Below, piece after piece: positions 1 to 9,058 of a stretch of 40,302 bases of DNA. Source of the stretch: Pirellula sp. (GTDB lineage Bacteria; Planctomycetota; Planctomycetia; Pirellulales; Pirellulaceae). Numbering within the stretch: position 1 is the stretch's first letter; each line of letters begins with the position of its first letter. The stretch is from contig JALOQZ010000005.1 of the NCBI GenBank assembly GCA_025459245.1, positions 1 through 40,302 of the forward strand, read 5' to 3'. The notes beneath the pieces were generated by a model. It ran no database searches. It was not told the DNA's origin and saw nothing but the letters and a program-made list of their open reading frames with translations. Both the position numbers and the translations under genes were made by a program.

Positions 1-1503
1 GGCGTTCGCGTACTGACCGTCATCCCGATACTCGGTTTGAAGCCTGGAAATCTCACTCTTCAAAGCTTCAAATAGCTCTTTGTTTTCCGGAGACAGTTTT
101 TCGACCCCTTCGAACATCAGATTGTTTTGTTCTTCGGGATCCGCTTTCAGATCGTACAGCTCGTAGAGATCTTTATTCCAGTAGTAGATCAGCTTGTGCG
201 ACTCGGTTCTCACACCGTAGTGAGCTTGTGTGTTGTGGTGTCCGGGAGAGTGATAGTAGCGGTAGTAAACACTCTTTCTCCACTTGGCGGGTGTTTCTCC
301 CTGCAACAAAGGTTTGAAGGAGACTCCTTGCATGAAGTCGGGAATGGGAATGCCAGCTAGATCCAGTAGCGTCGGCGCGATGTCGATATTGGCGACCATT
401 GCCGATGGTTCCACTCCCGCTCGAATGCCAGGCCCGGCAGCTAGCAGAGGAGTGCGAAGCCCAGGTTCGTACATGAATCGCTTGTCGTACAACCCAAGCT
501 CTCCGAGATACCAGCCGTTGTCCGCTGTGTAGATAACGATGGTGTTCTTCTCCAAATCGTTCGCCTTCAAGTATTCCATTACTTGGCCGACGGAATCATC
601 CACCCCCTGCACGCAAGCCAAATAGTCTTGCATGTAGCGTTGGTACTTCCAACGTACTAAATCTTTTCCTTCCAGAATCTTTCCGTTCACCTCGAGCTGC
701 ATTGGCTTTTCGTTCAGCCAAGCATTGCGCTGTTGTTGCGTGAGTTCCTCGGGAGGGACTAGCTTGAGGTCTCTTCGGGTGAGATCCTTGGCAACCGTTT
801 GCTCGTTTTCAGGAAGTGCAGCGGGGCGAGTTTTGTAGTCGTCAAATAGGGTCTTCGGCTCTGCGAACTGCTTCGACGCAAATAACGCCTTGTTCTTTTC
901 GTCCGGGTCCCAAGCGCGGTGGGGAGCTTTGTGATGAAGCATCAAAAAGAATGGCTTGTCTTTGGGGCGATTTTCTAAGAACTCAATTCCCAGCTCCGTC
1001 GTAACTTCGGTGCAATGACCTGCAATCGTCACGCGGCCTTGGGGTGTAATGAAAGCGGGGTCAACATAGGAACCTTGGCCGGGCAAAACGATCCAACGGT
1101 CAAACCCAGTAGGGTTGGAGCCCAAGTGCCATTTCCCAATCATCCCTGTGTGATACCCGTTCTTCTGCAAGTGCTTCGCCACGTGATCCCGTGAGCCATC
1201 GAAGCGATTGAAGACGGGGACACCGTTGAGGTGCGAGTATTGCCCAGTGAGCAACGTCGCGCGACTCGGAGTGCAAATGGAGTTGGTGACGTAGGACTCT
1301 AAAAACTTTGCCCCCTTGGACGCGAGCTTATCCAAGTGAGGTGTTTGATTCACGTTTGAACCATAAGCACTGATCGCCGCTCGAGCGTGATCATCCGAAA
1401 AGATGAACAGAATGTTCGGTCGGTCTGCCAGTGAGTTTGGGGCGAAGGCCAGAACACCTGTAGCAACCAGCAACCATACGCACATTCGCTGAATATCGAA
1501 CAT
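1..1503 (-). CDS. Secreted sulfatase, C-terminus cut by window edge
   Basis: Type I formylglycine sulfatase that hydrolyses sulfate esters, probably of sulfated polysaccharides, outside the cytoplasm. The reading frame is open from the ATG at 1503 to the window edge (501 codons). The N-terminus has a hydrophobic signal peptide (about residues 8-25). The mature part begins RPNILFIFSDDH, the metal-binding Asp pair of the family. CTPSR is the C-x-P-S-R sulfatase signature whose Cys becomes formylglycine, and GMIGKWHLG is the second family signature. The last visible residues include YELYDLKADPEEQNNL, the usual C-terminal block, so only a few dozen residues are probably missing. It lies 89 bases downstream of kup on the same strand. 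Sulfatases are greatly expanded in planctomycetes; the substrate cannot be read from the sequence. Confidence 0.95.
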   Translation of the reverse strand, partial: MFDIQRMCVWLLVATGVLAFAPNSLADRPNILFIFSDDHARAAISAYGSNVNQTPHLDKLASKGAKFLESYVTNSICTPSRATLLTGQYSHLNGVPVFNRFDGSRDHVAKHLQKNGYHTGMIGKWHLGSNPTGFDRWIVLPGQGSYVDPAFITPQGRVTIAGHCTEVTTELGIEFLENRPKDKPFFLMLHHKAPHRAWDPDEKNKALFASKQFAEPKTLFDDYKTRPAALPENEQTVAKDLTRRDLKLVPPEELTQQQRNAWLNEKPMQLEVNGKILEGKDLVRWKYQRYMQDYLACVQGVDDSVGQVMEYLKANDLEKNTIVIYTADNGWYLGELGLYDKRFMYEPGLRTPLLAAGPGIRAGVEPSAMVANIDIAPTLLDLAGIPIPDFMQGVSFKPLLQGETPAKWRKSVYYRYYHSPGHHNTQAHYGVRTESHKLIYYWNKDLYELYDLKADPEEQNNLMFEGVEKLSPENKELFEALKSEISRLQTEYRDDGQYANA

Positions 1504-1592
1504 TGCAAACCTCGTGAGCGAAATAAAATTCTGCTCGGGCTATTGGGGGATCGTCGGAGAGCGGCTACGTATTGTGACTGGGGCTTGATTGC

Positions 1593-3899
1593 CTAGCAAG
1601 TAGCCTGCGCCTCTTCGCTTACTTCCAATTCCGGCAATCGGATACGAACTCCACTCTTCCCAAAGACGATGGGAATCAATTCCTTCGAAATGCCGGCATC
1701 GTACGTAAGACCGTAGTACTTGTGCGCAGGAGCCGACAAACGAAGAACAAGGCGTAACATGTGAACGCGGAGAGCTTGCCACCACGGCAAATCGGGCTGG
1801 CTGATGATCTCCTCCTCTCCTACTTCGATAATCCATCTTTCCGCCGAGATATCGATCAATCCGCGCCTTCGCAGATCCTTTAACGCGCCGCGAATATCCG
1901 TTTGCTCCATGTAACCATAGGTCACGTTCACGGCGTAGATGTCGTTGCCGAGCTTGATGACTTCGTAGCGACGCGCATCGTCGTAAGTCGCATTGGAAAT
2001 CTGATTGATGTGAAAAAGAGTGATATTCGAAGGAAGAACGCCATACTTCTTCAAGAACACTCGAAGGGTGACTGGCGTATAGTCGTCCAGCGTTCGAATT
2101 GGCTGCGAGCAGAGAAAGACTGCCGCGCGGTCGCTTTCTACCAGCCGGCGACGCCCCTGGATCAGCATTCGAGCAAGCGGCAAGTTTTCATTGATCGCAA
2201 ATTGAATTTCATCCACTTTTTCACGAAGCATGACCAACCAATCAATCTTCTTCCCTTCTCGAAAACCGAAGTCGTAAAAAGCGCGAGCCATCTGCTTTCG
2301 GCCCCACTGCCAAGTCAACATAATGACGACGAGCACTGCCGCGATCGTGATTGGGAAATAGCCACCACTTGCAATCTTGGTCAAATTGCTGCAGAAGAAG
2401 AGCAAGTCGACTGCCAAGATGGGACCGCACACCAAGTAAACTAACCACAGCTTCCAGTTCCACCGGTAATACGCGACATATCCGAACGTGATCGTTGTGA
2501 TACCCATCGTCGCAGTGACCGCAATCCCGTACGCGGACGCCAGGTTACCCGCAGTCCGGAACATTAACGTGGCTATCACGCAGCCTGTGAACAACGCCCA
2601 ATTGACGGACGGGATATAGACCTGCCCCTCTGCTTCATGACTCGTGTAGCGAACCAATTGACGCGGTGCGAACCCAAGTGCAATGGCTTGTTTAACAATG
2701 GAGAACATGCCGGTAATGAGAGCTTGCGATGCGATGAATGCAGCGCATGCAGCGACTATAAGATCGAACCCATAGAAAAAGTTATTGAGTCCCACCATCC
2801 CATCGAAATGCGGGGTGAGAGCAAAATAGGTGTTGCAACGGGAAGGCACTCCCTTCTCAAGCAGATAACCGACTTGTCCGGCGTAATTGATTAAAAGACA
2901 CGGCAGAACAATCGAATACCAAGCCATCATAACCGGACGTCGACCGGAGTTTTCAGGGGACACACTCATCCCCTCGGAGCACTCTTTATCGGTTCTACGC
3001 ATGAAGTGCCCGATGTCGGCATACTTGGCCTCACCCCCCGTGATCGCCAGTACCACCACGCCAAAAATGGCGAACATCCCCAACGTTGGGAAACTGGTCA
3101 CAAAGTCAAACGCATACATCGGGTTGATCGCTTGGAAGACCTCCGGGTTTCGAAAAATCCACGGAATCCCTTTGAGTGCAATCCAAGGAAACCAAACCAT
3201 GAGCATGAACCAGCCAAAGAAACCGCCAACTTTGCTAGTTCCTCTCCACTGCGGTTTGAAAAGAACAAACAAGCTCACCAATGTTGCGAGTACAGCCCAC
3301 TGCTCCCCGAGCGGTTCATAAGCGCCGAGCAAACTGATAGCAGGAGTAATGACACCATCGGCTGCGAGCATCCCTGCTGCAGTAACCACCAAAAATCCGA
3401 TCGCACTCAGACCAAAAATCTTGCCCGTGTAACCTTTGAGGAGCCCCCAAAGTGCGAAATCCCCTCCCTCACCTCGGTTATCCGCTCGCATGATGAGCAA
3501 GTCGTATTTGATGGTCAAAAACACCAAGGCCCAAAAGACCAAACTCAAACTGCCCAACGCTTCGTTGTCGCTAACAAGGCCAGTTCCGCCGGCCGCGATC
3601 ATTCCCGAGAGTTCCTCCGCTGGCAAATGGTGATTCTTCAGCTTGATCGTCTCTCGCGTCAATTCCATGACGCAGTACAAAACGCTTGTTCCGATATCAC
3701 CATAGACCGTTCCGGCCGCTTCCCGAATCCTGGTCCATAACGAAGACGCATGCGGATGGCTTAACACTGACTCACAGCGCGGCTCCACCTCAGAGATGCG
3801 ATTCGTCGCATCGTCTGATGCGTCCGATTTCAAATTGGAAGCGTCCGCAGGAGTTCCGGAATGGGATGATTCCGGAATTGCATCGTCGGTTTGGTCCAC
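1593..3899 (-). CDS. kup: Kup-type potassium uptake permease
   Basis: Low-affinity K+ (probably K+/H+ symport) transporter of the KUP/HAK/KT family in the inner membrane, 768 residues. The family core begins near residue 55 with GTVYGDIGTSVLY. Multiple hydrophobic helices follow, including the conserved EGGDFALWGLL and GQVYIPSVNWALF stretches. A hydrophilic C-terminal domain of about 200 residues ends the protein. The common family signature is GDIGTSPLY; here Val replaces Pro, which is unusual. The start is GTG at 3899 without a clear Shine-Dalgarno; the first 50 residues are Ser/Asp/Glu-rich and not conserved, so the true start could be elsewhere in that region. A structured 450-base gap precedes the gene and may hold its leader. 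Confidence 0.95.
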   Translation of the reverse strand: MDQTDDAIPESSHSGTPADASNLKSDASDDATNRISEVEPRCESVLSHPHASSLWTRIREAAGTVYGDIGTSVLYCVMELTRETIKLKNHHLPAEELSGMIAAGGTGLVSDNEALGSLSLVFWALVFLTIKYDLLIMRADNRGEGGDFALWGLLKGYTGKIFGLSAIGFLVVTAAGMLAADGVITPAISLLGAYEPLGEQWAVLATLVSLFVLFKPQWRGTSKVGGFFGWFMLMVWFPWIALKGIPWIFRNPEVFQAINPMYAFDFVTSFPTLGMFAIFGVVVLAITGGEAKYADIGHFMRRTDKECSEGMSVSPENSGRRPVMMAWYSIVLPCLLINYAGQVGYLLEKGVPSRCNTYFALTPHFDGMVGLNNFFYGFDLIVAACAAFIASQALITGMFSIVKQAIALGFAPRQLVRYTSHEAEGQVYIPSVNWALFTGCVIATLMFRTAGNLASAYGIAVTATMGITTITFGYVAYYRWNWKLWLVYLVCGPILAVDLLFFCSNLTKIASGGYFPITIAAVLVVIMLTWQWGRKQMARAFYDFGFREGKKIDWLVMLREKVDEIQFAINENLPLARMLIQGRRRLVESDRAAVFLCSQPIRTLDDYTPVTLRVFLKKYGVLPSNITLFHINQISNATYDDARRYEVIKLGNDIYAVNVTYGYMEQTDIRGALKDLRRRGLIDISAERWIIEVGEEEIISQPDLPWWQALRVHMLRLVLRLSAPAHKYYGLTYDAGISKELIPIVFGKSGVRIRLPELEVSEEAQATC

Positions 3900-4352
3900 G
3901 TCGATTGATCCGAGAAGGAAAGCAGGTTCAAGCTAATTCGCGACCCGCAGAGTCCCTTATCATGAGACCGCAGTCAACTAATGCAAGCCCTTGTCGGTGG
4001 ATGGCCCTCTCGCTTGCCCAAACGGACCTTGCAGCGGTCCATCACATAAGCGAACATGAGGGGGCGAAATTTTTTTAAAATTCCTGGCCCTGGTTCTTGC
4101 CTAAATCCGAAAAAGAGTAATGCTTTGTATGTCGCGAGTCGACGACATGTCGTAGTGAGCTCAGCGATAAGGGCTGGCTATCTGCCGCCCATCCCAAAGA
4201 ATAACGAAACTTGCCCCACTCAGCGAAAGATCGGATTTCGGGCGTGACCGATCTCAGTTGGGTGGGGCTTTTTCTTTTGTAAGGCATTCAATGGTGCCTG
4301 ACAAACTCGGCGCAGGCCAATTAAGAGGCCTGATTTCAACGGAAGGCAAGTC
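3900..4352. other. Structured intergenic region upstream of kup
   Basis: This 453-base gap lies between the end of the FtsK-like gene and the start of kup, both on minus. No convincing protein is encoded. It contains several hairpins: GGACC/GGTCC at 4024-4040, ATGTCG/CGACAT at 4129-4148, a bulged GGGC/GCCC stem at 4171-4190, and a 19-base-pair hairpin at 4213-4268. It also has an A/T run at 4067-4082. The region could be a plus-strand small RNA ending at the 4213-4278 terminator, or the 5' leader of kup read on minus. I could not match it to a known RNA family. Confidence 0.45.
4213..4278 (+). terminator. Long hairpin followed by T-tract (plus strand)
   Basis: The outer stem is 4213-4224 with 4257-4268 (12 pairs, two of them G-T). 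After a small internal loop (GAA/CA), an inner 7-pair stem joins 4228-4234 to 4248-4254. TTTTTCTTTT follows at 4269-4278. In the plus direction this is a strong intrinsic terminator shape. No plus-strand protein gene ends here, so the terminated transcript would be non-coding or antisense to the kup leader. In the minus direction the hairpin lacks a following T-run. Confidence 0.6.
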
Positions 4353-7300
4353 TCAACGGAATGCTGGCAGCGTTTTCCAAGCAAAGGGACGAAACTTGCA
4401 AGGCTTTCCGTCCATCTCATCTTGAATCAAGGCGACGTGCGGTTCCAACTTGTTAGCGACATTCGAGTCGATGAGCTGGTTTGAATCGTTAGCGCTCATT
4501 TGCATTAGCACGCGTAATTCCAGATCGCGCATCGATTGCCTCGATAGCCACCTTCCCAACGTAGACGCGGAATCGGCCCAAAGCCACATGTGCATTCCGA
4601 CCGTTGGGCCATCTTTCAAAAGCTCGCTGAGGATCGCATCGGGTTGCGGTGATGTTTCGCCACCACCATAAGCGAACTCGTCCCCTTTCCTTAGTTCTCG
4701 AAATCGAGAAATGTTCGGAATGCAGATAAGCTGGACAGGATGCTTTGTGTCGCTCGATTGGAGTCTCCGATCGAGCTCTTCCTTGCACGTCCTAAAAAAA
4801 GGTTCAATGTCTCGCGGTGCAATGACATGAGCCCCCACAAAACCGGCGCAGCGGTCGATGACGGAGGCTAAGGAGACGTCCTCTGATCTCGCTCCATTGA
4901 GCACATAAACGTTGGGGATTTCAGTTTTCGAAGTGTTTCGAGCAAGCCACTGAATGCCTTGTATGGTTCCAGCCAAGATACTGGCGGCCACTCCTTCATC
5001 CGGACCAACCACGGCGATGTTTCGTCCCGCATTGCGTTGAATCCAATGAACGATGGGGGGATCGATGGAAACACTATCCCCCAAAATCATTGGGAAGCTA
5101 CCGTCGTCCTTCCTGGCTGTTTGTTGAAGCAACCGCTCCAGAACTTGGTCATCCCATACCGCTGGTTTATGGCCTTCAAAGACGATGCACCGCCCCATCG
5201 GATTGGTGGTCGCATCATGGGGGATGGGGGCAGAGGGAATCTGATGTAGAAAATGCAACTGCGTTTCTTTGTCGATGTAAGCGACCTGAAAACCTTGATT
5301 GCTCTCGATCCTGCCGCCCGCCTCGTTGTAAATCGCTTGTCCGGAAAAGCGAAGTCTCTCTGCAGCGGTATTGTCTTCTCCCAAGATAAGCATCGCGTCC
5401 GAACTATCGCATTGCAGCGCGATGCGAACCGCCATTTGTGCCAAGGTCGTTCTCGGAAGGGAATAGGCACCCCCGAGCGTTTGTGATGCAAGCACTAAAT
5501 GGATCCCGAAGGAACGCCCCTGGCGAACGATTCGATCCATCAACATCGAGGCCTGTTGCGAGATTTTGTCGTCTTCTACAAACAGCTCTTGAAATTCGTC
5601 GATGACGATCAGAACGCGCGGCATCCGGACTTCTGGATGCTTTTTCTCAAGGCTCGGTAGATCCTGTACACCTCGACTGCGAAACGCTTCGCCTCGGGCG
5701 TGCATAATACGATCGATATACTCTAAAGTGCTAACACCAAACTCACGCTTGCTCTCGATACCGATAATATCCGCGTGAGGAACTTTCGCTTCCGAGTAAA
5801 CCTGAAACTCAACCCCCTTCTTGAAGTCGAGCAACACCAAACGCAACTCCTCCGGAGAATACTTCAATGCCGCACTGGTAATCATGGTATGCAGAAGCGA
5901 CGACTTGCCTGACCCCGTCTTCCCTGCAATCAAAACATGCTGTGCGGTCCCAAACCCGAGCTTCATCAATTGCGTCCGACCCGATGCCGCGACACCAAGC
6001 GGAATCGCAAGAGAATCGGCCGAGGAGGATACTTGGCGTTCTTCGGTTGGTACCGCAATCGAATCAAATGGCACGATGAGGCGTCCAAGCTGCGAGACAT
6101 GCTCTAGCTGGTGACGCATGATTGTCTTGATTTGCTCACTGTTGGGAGGAACTGCTAATTGGACCGGAGCATGCCTGAGATCATCTTGCATCCATCTCAC
6201 GCGCTCCTTCCCGTCGACGATATCCAAGTCCAGGTGCAAACCAAACTCTTCCAGCTTCTTAGGGTCTGCAAATGATGGCCACACGTGCGATTTCGAAAGT
6301 CGGAGGATCACACCCACTCCGCACCGTCCACCCGCAGCCAGGATTGAACAAAGCGATTGCCACGAGCTGTCATCCAACCCGAAAGGAAACTGATCCCAAA
6401 CGATCAAGCGATATGGCAGCGCCATCGGACCCGCGGTGAGATTGTATTCGTAAAGGTTTGCATGCTTGTCTCGCAAGCTCTGCTGGATGATGTCTTCGCA
6501 TGATCTAGCAATACTCGCTAACCGATCTGCAATATGCAACGGTTGAGTCCAAACGCGGTCACCCACCAAACCGGGATCGACATCGGCTAGGGCCATCAAC
6601 CAAGAGACTTTCTTACCAAGCCCTTGTGGGTCGATGACTGTCATTCGCATGGCTCCGGCAGGGAGCGAAGTAATCGCACGCAGAAGGAGATTGCTGATCA
6701 AGCCGTCGGTCGAGCTCTCATTTTCCGGGGAGGCATGAAGGATGATCGCACCGTGCGACAGAAGATCGAAAGCAACTGGCCACTCGGCTCCTTTCGATCG
6801 GAGATCTGGACTGCAGGCGGCTGCGGCGTCCGCGAGACCATCCTGCACCGGACTAGAGCCGATGCGCCAGATCAAACTCTGCGGATCTCGAGGCCAATCG
6901 CCTCGTTCGAAGCACTCGGAATTCCAATCCGGCTGGGACTCATGGAAAAACAGATTGACTCGATCCATCCAATCCGCGACGTGCTCCGCACCCTTTTTCC
7001 ATCGGTGGGCATAGCGAAGCTGCGATTGGAGAAACTGACTCTGCAATGCCTTCAACTCACCATCACGACCCGAGTGATGCGATGCGCTCTCTTGCCGAAA
7101 ACGTTCTTCCATGGATGAGAGAATCGGTTCCCACTTATGGTCGCTGGCCTCCATCTGACTTTTTCGACCATGAACCAAATCCCAGCGTCTCTTTTGCTGG
7201 CTCGTCCGAACTTGCTCGGTGTCTCGCTCCAACTTTCGCTGAAGATTTTCGCGGCTGGCTCGATACTCCGATTCGACTCTCTCCAACGTCGCGGCATGAT

Positions 7301-8339
7301 CGGCAGCCGATTTCTGAAGATCATTCTGGTAGTTTTGATCGGCTAGCTTCGAACCTTGCGCAAGCCATTCGCGAACCTCGGCTTGAAGCCCCTCTAACTC
7401 AGGTGCAAACCTTTGTAAGGCCCTGCCGAGAAGAGGGCGGGCCATGTAATGCAATATCGCAGTCAAGACGAGCGATCCGACTGTCGCCAGCAGAATGACA
7501 AACAAGATTGGAACACCAAACCACCAACAAACTGCTGCTCCTGCAATGCTCAAAATGGGACCCAGCGCTTGCAGTCCCAAAAAAGTCATGCCCTTCGTCT
7601 TTGCAAAGCTTCGGACTCGATTTAGCGCGTCCGACAAATTTCGCTTCCGTTCTTCGACTGTCTTCGCCAATCGCTGCAAGTCATGGGTGCGCTCGATCTC
7701 TTCAAGCGTATTTGGCGGGATGGAAACGCCCGTCTCGCCCATGACTTTGCCGGTCTTTAGGAGCATCCATTCGTTCAGTTCAGCAAGCGCGCTTGACCAG
7801 TATCGGCGTTCGTTCTCCAGCTTGGTTCGTATGCTCTCTCGCAAATGCAACGCGGAAGCCTTGGCTTGCTCAAGCGTCTTATGCGCTTTTGCTATCTCGT
7901 CCTCGCGACGCTTTTTGAGAGCTTGTTTGTCTGCAACGAAACTCTCCTTCAATTTCTCAACAGCACGCTTCTCGTGCTCTACTGAGGTGAGGAACTCGCG
8001 TTCGGAATACTCGATGGAGCGATCTCTCTCCAAATCCCAATCTTCAAGCGCGCGGTGCTTCTGGTCGGACTGACTAGCAAGTAGCTGCACCTCCTGTTCG
8101 GCGAATCGTTGCAGCAAAGTTTGCCGACTTTGTTCGAGCTGCTCCGTGTCATTCGACCACGATCGCTGCAGGAGATCGACTCGCTTTCGCAGCCCCCGGT
8201 AGGCCCGCAACTGCGAATTGAAAAAGCGTCCATCGGACCGTGACTGAAGCAAAGGAGGCCGAGTCATGGTGGGCAACCTGTCTAGCGTTGGTGAAAAGAA
8301 TGCACTCAGGCGGCGCGGCTGCTGGGGCACGATCGCCAT
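4353..8339 (-). CDS. Coiled-coil, membrane-anchored FtsK/EssC-like ATPase
   Basis: A 1328-residue protein with an FtsK/SpoIIIE ATPase domain. The order seen is: a long charged coiled coil (about 45-220), two adjacent hydrophobic helices (about 250-300), a second coiled coil (about 320-440), then three ATPase-like segments. The first (about 500-700) has a family-like strand MRMTVIDPQG but no P-loop. The second has Walker A GKTGSGKSS near residue 800, the FtsK-typical LRLVLLDFKKG, and Walker B VLIVIDEFQE near 907. The third (about 1100-1300) has a degenerate P-loop position (VVGPDEGVAAS). One active ATPase among degenerate copies recalls EssC/EccC of type VII secretion, but the coiled-coil N-terminus differs and no WXG100 partner is in the window. 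It is not a normal cell-division FtsK, as there is no four-helix N-terminus or gamma domain. An alternative ATG lies at 8267. Function unknown; DNA or protein translocation is inferred. Confidence 0.85.
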   Translation of the reverse strand: MAIVPQQPRRLSAFFSPTLDRLPTMTRPPLLQSRSDGRFFNSQLRAYRGLRKRVDLLQRSWSNDTEQLEQSRQTLLQRFAEQEVQLLASQSDQKHRALEDWDLERDRSIEYSEREFLTSVEHEKRAVEKLKESFVADKQALKKRREDEIAKAHKTLEQAKASALHLRESIRTKLENERRYWSSALAELNEWMLLKTGKVMGETGVSIPPNTLEEIERTHDLQRLAKTVEERKRNLSDALNRVRSFAKTKGMTFLGLQALGPILSIAGAAVCWWFGVPILFVILLATVGSLVLTAILHYMARPLLGRALQRFAPELEGLQAEVREWLAQGSKLADQNYQNDLQKSAADHAATLERVESEYRASRENLQRKLERDTEQVRTSQQKRRWDLVHGRKSQMEASDHKWEPILSSMEERFRQESASHHSGRDGELKALQSQFLQSQLRYAHRWKKGAEHVADWMDRVNLFFHESQPDWNSECFERGDWPRDPQSLIWRIGSSPVQDGLADAAAACSPDLRSKGAEWPVAFDLLSHGAIILHASPENESSTDGLISNLLLRAITSLPAGAMRMTVIDPQGLGKKVSWLMALADVDPGLVGDRVWTQPLHIADRLASIARSCEDIIQQSLRDKHANLYEYNLTAGPMALPYRLIVWDQFPFGLDDSSWQSLCSILAAGGRCGVGVILRLSKSHVWPSFADPKKLEEFGLHLDLDIVDGKERVRWMQDDLRHAPVQLAVPPNSEQIKTIMRHQLEHVSQLGRLIVPFDSIAVPTEERQVSSSADSLAIPLGVAASGRTQLMKLGFGTAQHVLIAGKTGSGKSSLLHTMITSAALKYSPEELRLVLLDFKKGVEFQVYSEAKVPHADIIGIESKREFGVSTLEYIDRIMHARGEAFRSRGVQDLPSLEKKHPEVRMPRVLIVIDEFQELFVEDDKISQQASMLMDRIVRQGRSFGIHLVLASQTLGGAYSLPRTTLAQMAVRIALQCDSSDAMLILGEDNTAAERLRFSGQAIYNEAGGRIESNQGFQVAYIDKETQLHFLHQIPSAPIPHDATTNPMGRCIVFEGHKPAVWDDQVLERLLQQTARKDDGSFPMILGDSVSIDPPIVHWIQRNAGRNIAVVGPDEGVAASILAGTIQGIQWLARNTSKTEIPNVYVLNGARSEDVSLASVIDRCAGFVGAHVIAPRDIEPFFRTCKEELDRRLQSSDTKHPVQLICIPNISRFRELRKGDEFAYGGGETSPQPDAILSELLKDGPTVGMHMWLWADSASTLGRWLSRQSMRDLELRVLMQMSANDSNQLIDSNVANKLEPHVALIQDEMDGKPCKFRPFAWKTLPAFR

Positions 8340-8420
8340 GATACTGCTGGCAACTAATTATAGCACCCGATACTGCCTCGTGCAGAAGAACCGTCCGTGG
8401 CGTTTCCCTATTGGAAGGGG

Positions 8421-8486
8421 CGATCCGAAAAACATCGAAAACCGCGGCTAGCGATAGAACGGATAATGGTTTTCGGACAGACTCTA
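8421..8486 (+). repeat. Palindromic intergenic repeat, copy A
   Basis: Imperfect inverted repeat: ATCCGAAAAAC near 8422 and GTTTTCGGA near 8469 flank the core ACCGCGGCTAGCG. It shares the core with copies at 14711, 14761, 31000 and 35589. It lies about 24 bases past the stop codon of the Uma2 gene (8510, minus). The core has diverged (GATAGAACGGATAATGG instead of the commoner GCCAGAGCGGCTAATGG). Confidence 0.75.
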
Positions 8487-8509
8487 GGCAGCGTCCAATC
8501 AGATGTGAC

Positions 8510-9043
8510 CTACCAGATGCACGTCAAGTCAACGTGGGTGTAGGGAGGAACTGTCATCACAATTTCATCGAAGCATTCTTTCTCTCGATAACAATCACCT
8601 ATCAAGACCAACTGCAGCACACTTCGTTTGTCAGGATGAACGATCCAATACTCCGGTACTGCAAACCGTTCGTAGAGCTGTCGCTTAATATGCAAATCGT
8701 ATTTTTCATTGGAAGGTGAAAGGATCTCGATCACCAAATCTGGTACCCCCTTAATCCTGGATGTAGTCAAAATCGAGCGACGCGCTGAGGAAACGAAGAC
8801 CAAGTCCGGTTGGATAATGTCATGCGAACCCAATTGAACATCAACCGGTGCATTCAAAACCACACCATTTCCAGCCATTTCGATCTTGGTCATTAATTGG
8901 TGCAATAGATGCCGAGAAACATGCTGGTGATGTAGATTGGGTGCTGGATTCACGAAATGCTCTCCATCAATGATTTCATGACGAAGCCCATCCGCAGGAA
9001 TGGTGATGTAGTCCTCGTATGTCAGAGAGATTCTGGTGGACAT
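8510..9043 (-). CDS. Uma2 family (DUF820) endonuclease-like protein
   Basis: 177 residues. It belongs to the Uma2/DUF820 family, whose fold is that of PD-(D/E)XK nucleases; members are abundant in cyanobacteria and planctomycetes and their cellular role is not settled. Visible family landmarks are LTYEDYITIP with RHEIIDGE near the N-terminus, DIIQPDLVFVS in the middle, and PDLVIEILSPSNEKYDLHIK followed by YERFAVPEYWIV, which carries the putative catalytic Asp, Glu and Lys. The length is typical. The start lies 15 bases after the stop of the PSD1 cytochrome gene, so it is probably read through from it. A repeat copy follows the stop. DNA cleavage by this copy is inferred only. Confidence 0.9.
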   Translation of the reverse strand: MSTRISLTYEDYITIPADGLRHEIIDGEHFVNPAPNLHHQHVSRHLLHQLMTKIEMAGNGVVLNAPVDVQLGSHDIIQPDLVFVSSARRSILTTSRIKGVPDLVIEILSPSNEKYDLHIKRQLYERFAVPEYWIVHPDKRSVLQLVLIGDCYREKECFDEIVMTVPPYTHVDLTCIW

Positions 9044-9058
9044 GATTCGGTTTGACCT

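Noticed and set aside
3006-3740. 244-residue plus-strand frame opposite kup
   Set aside because: Antisense to conserved transmembrane segments of Kup; the translation is Arg/Pro/His-rich with no domain.
3900-4352. c-di-AMP (ydaO) riboswitch upstream of kup
   Set aside because: Hairpins are present, but the conserved ydaO elements could not be located on the minus strand. Reported only as an unassigned structured region.
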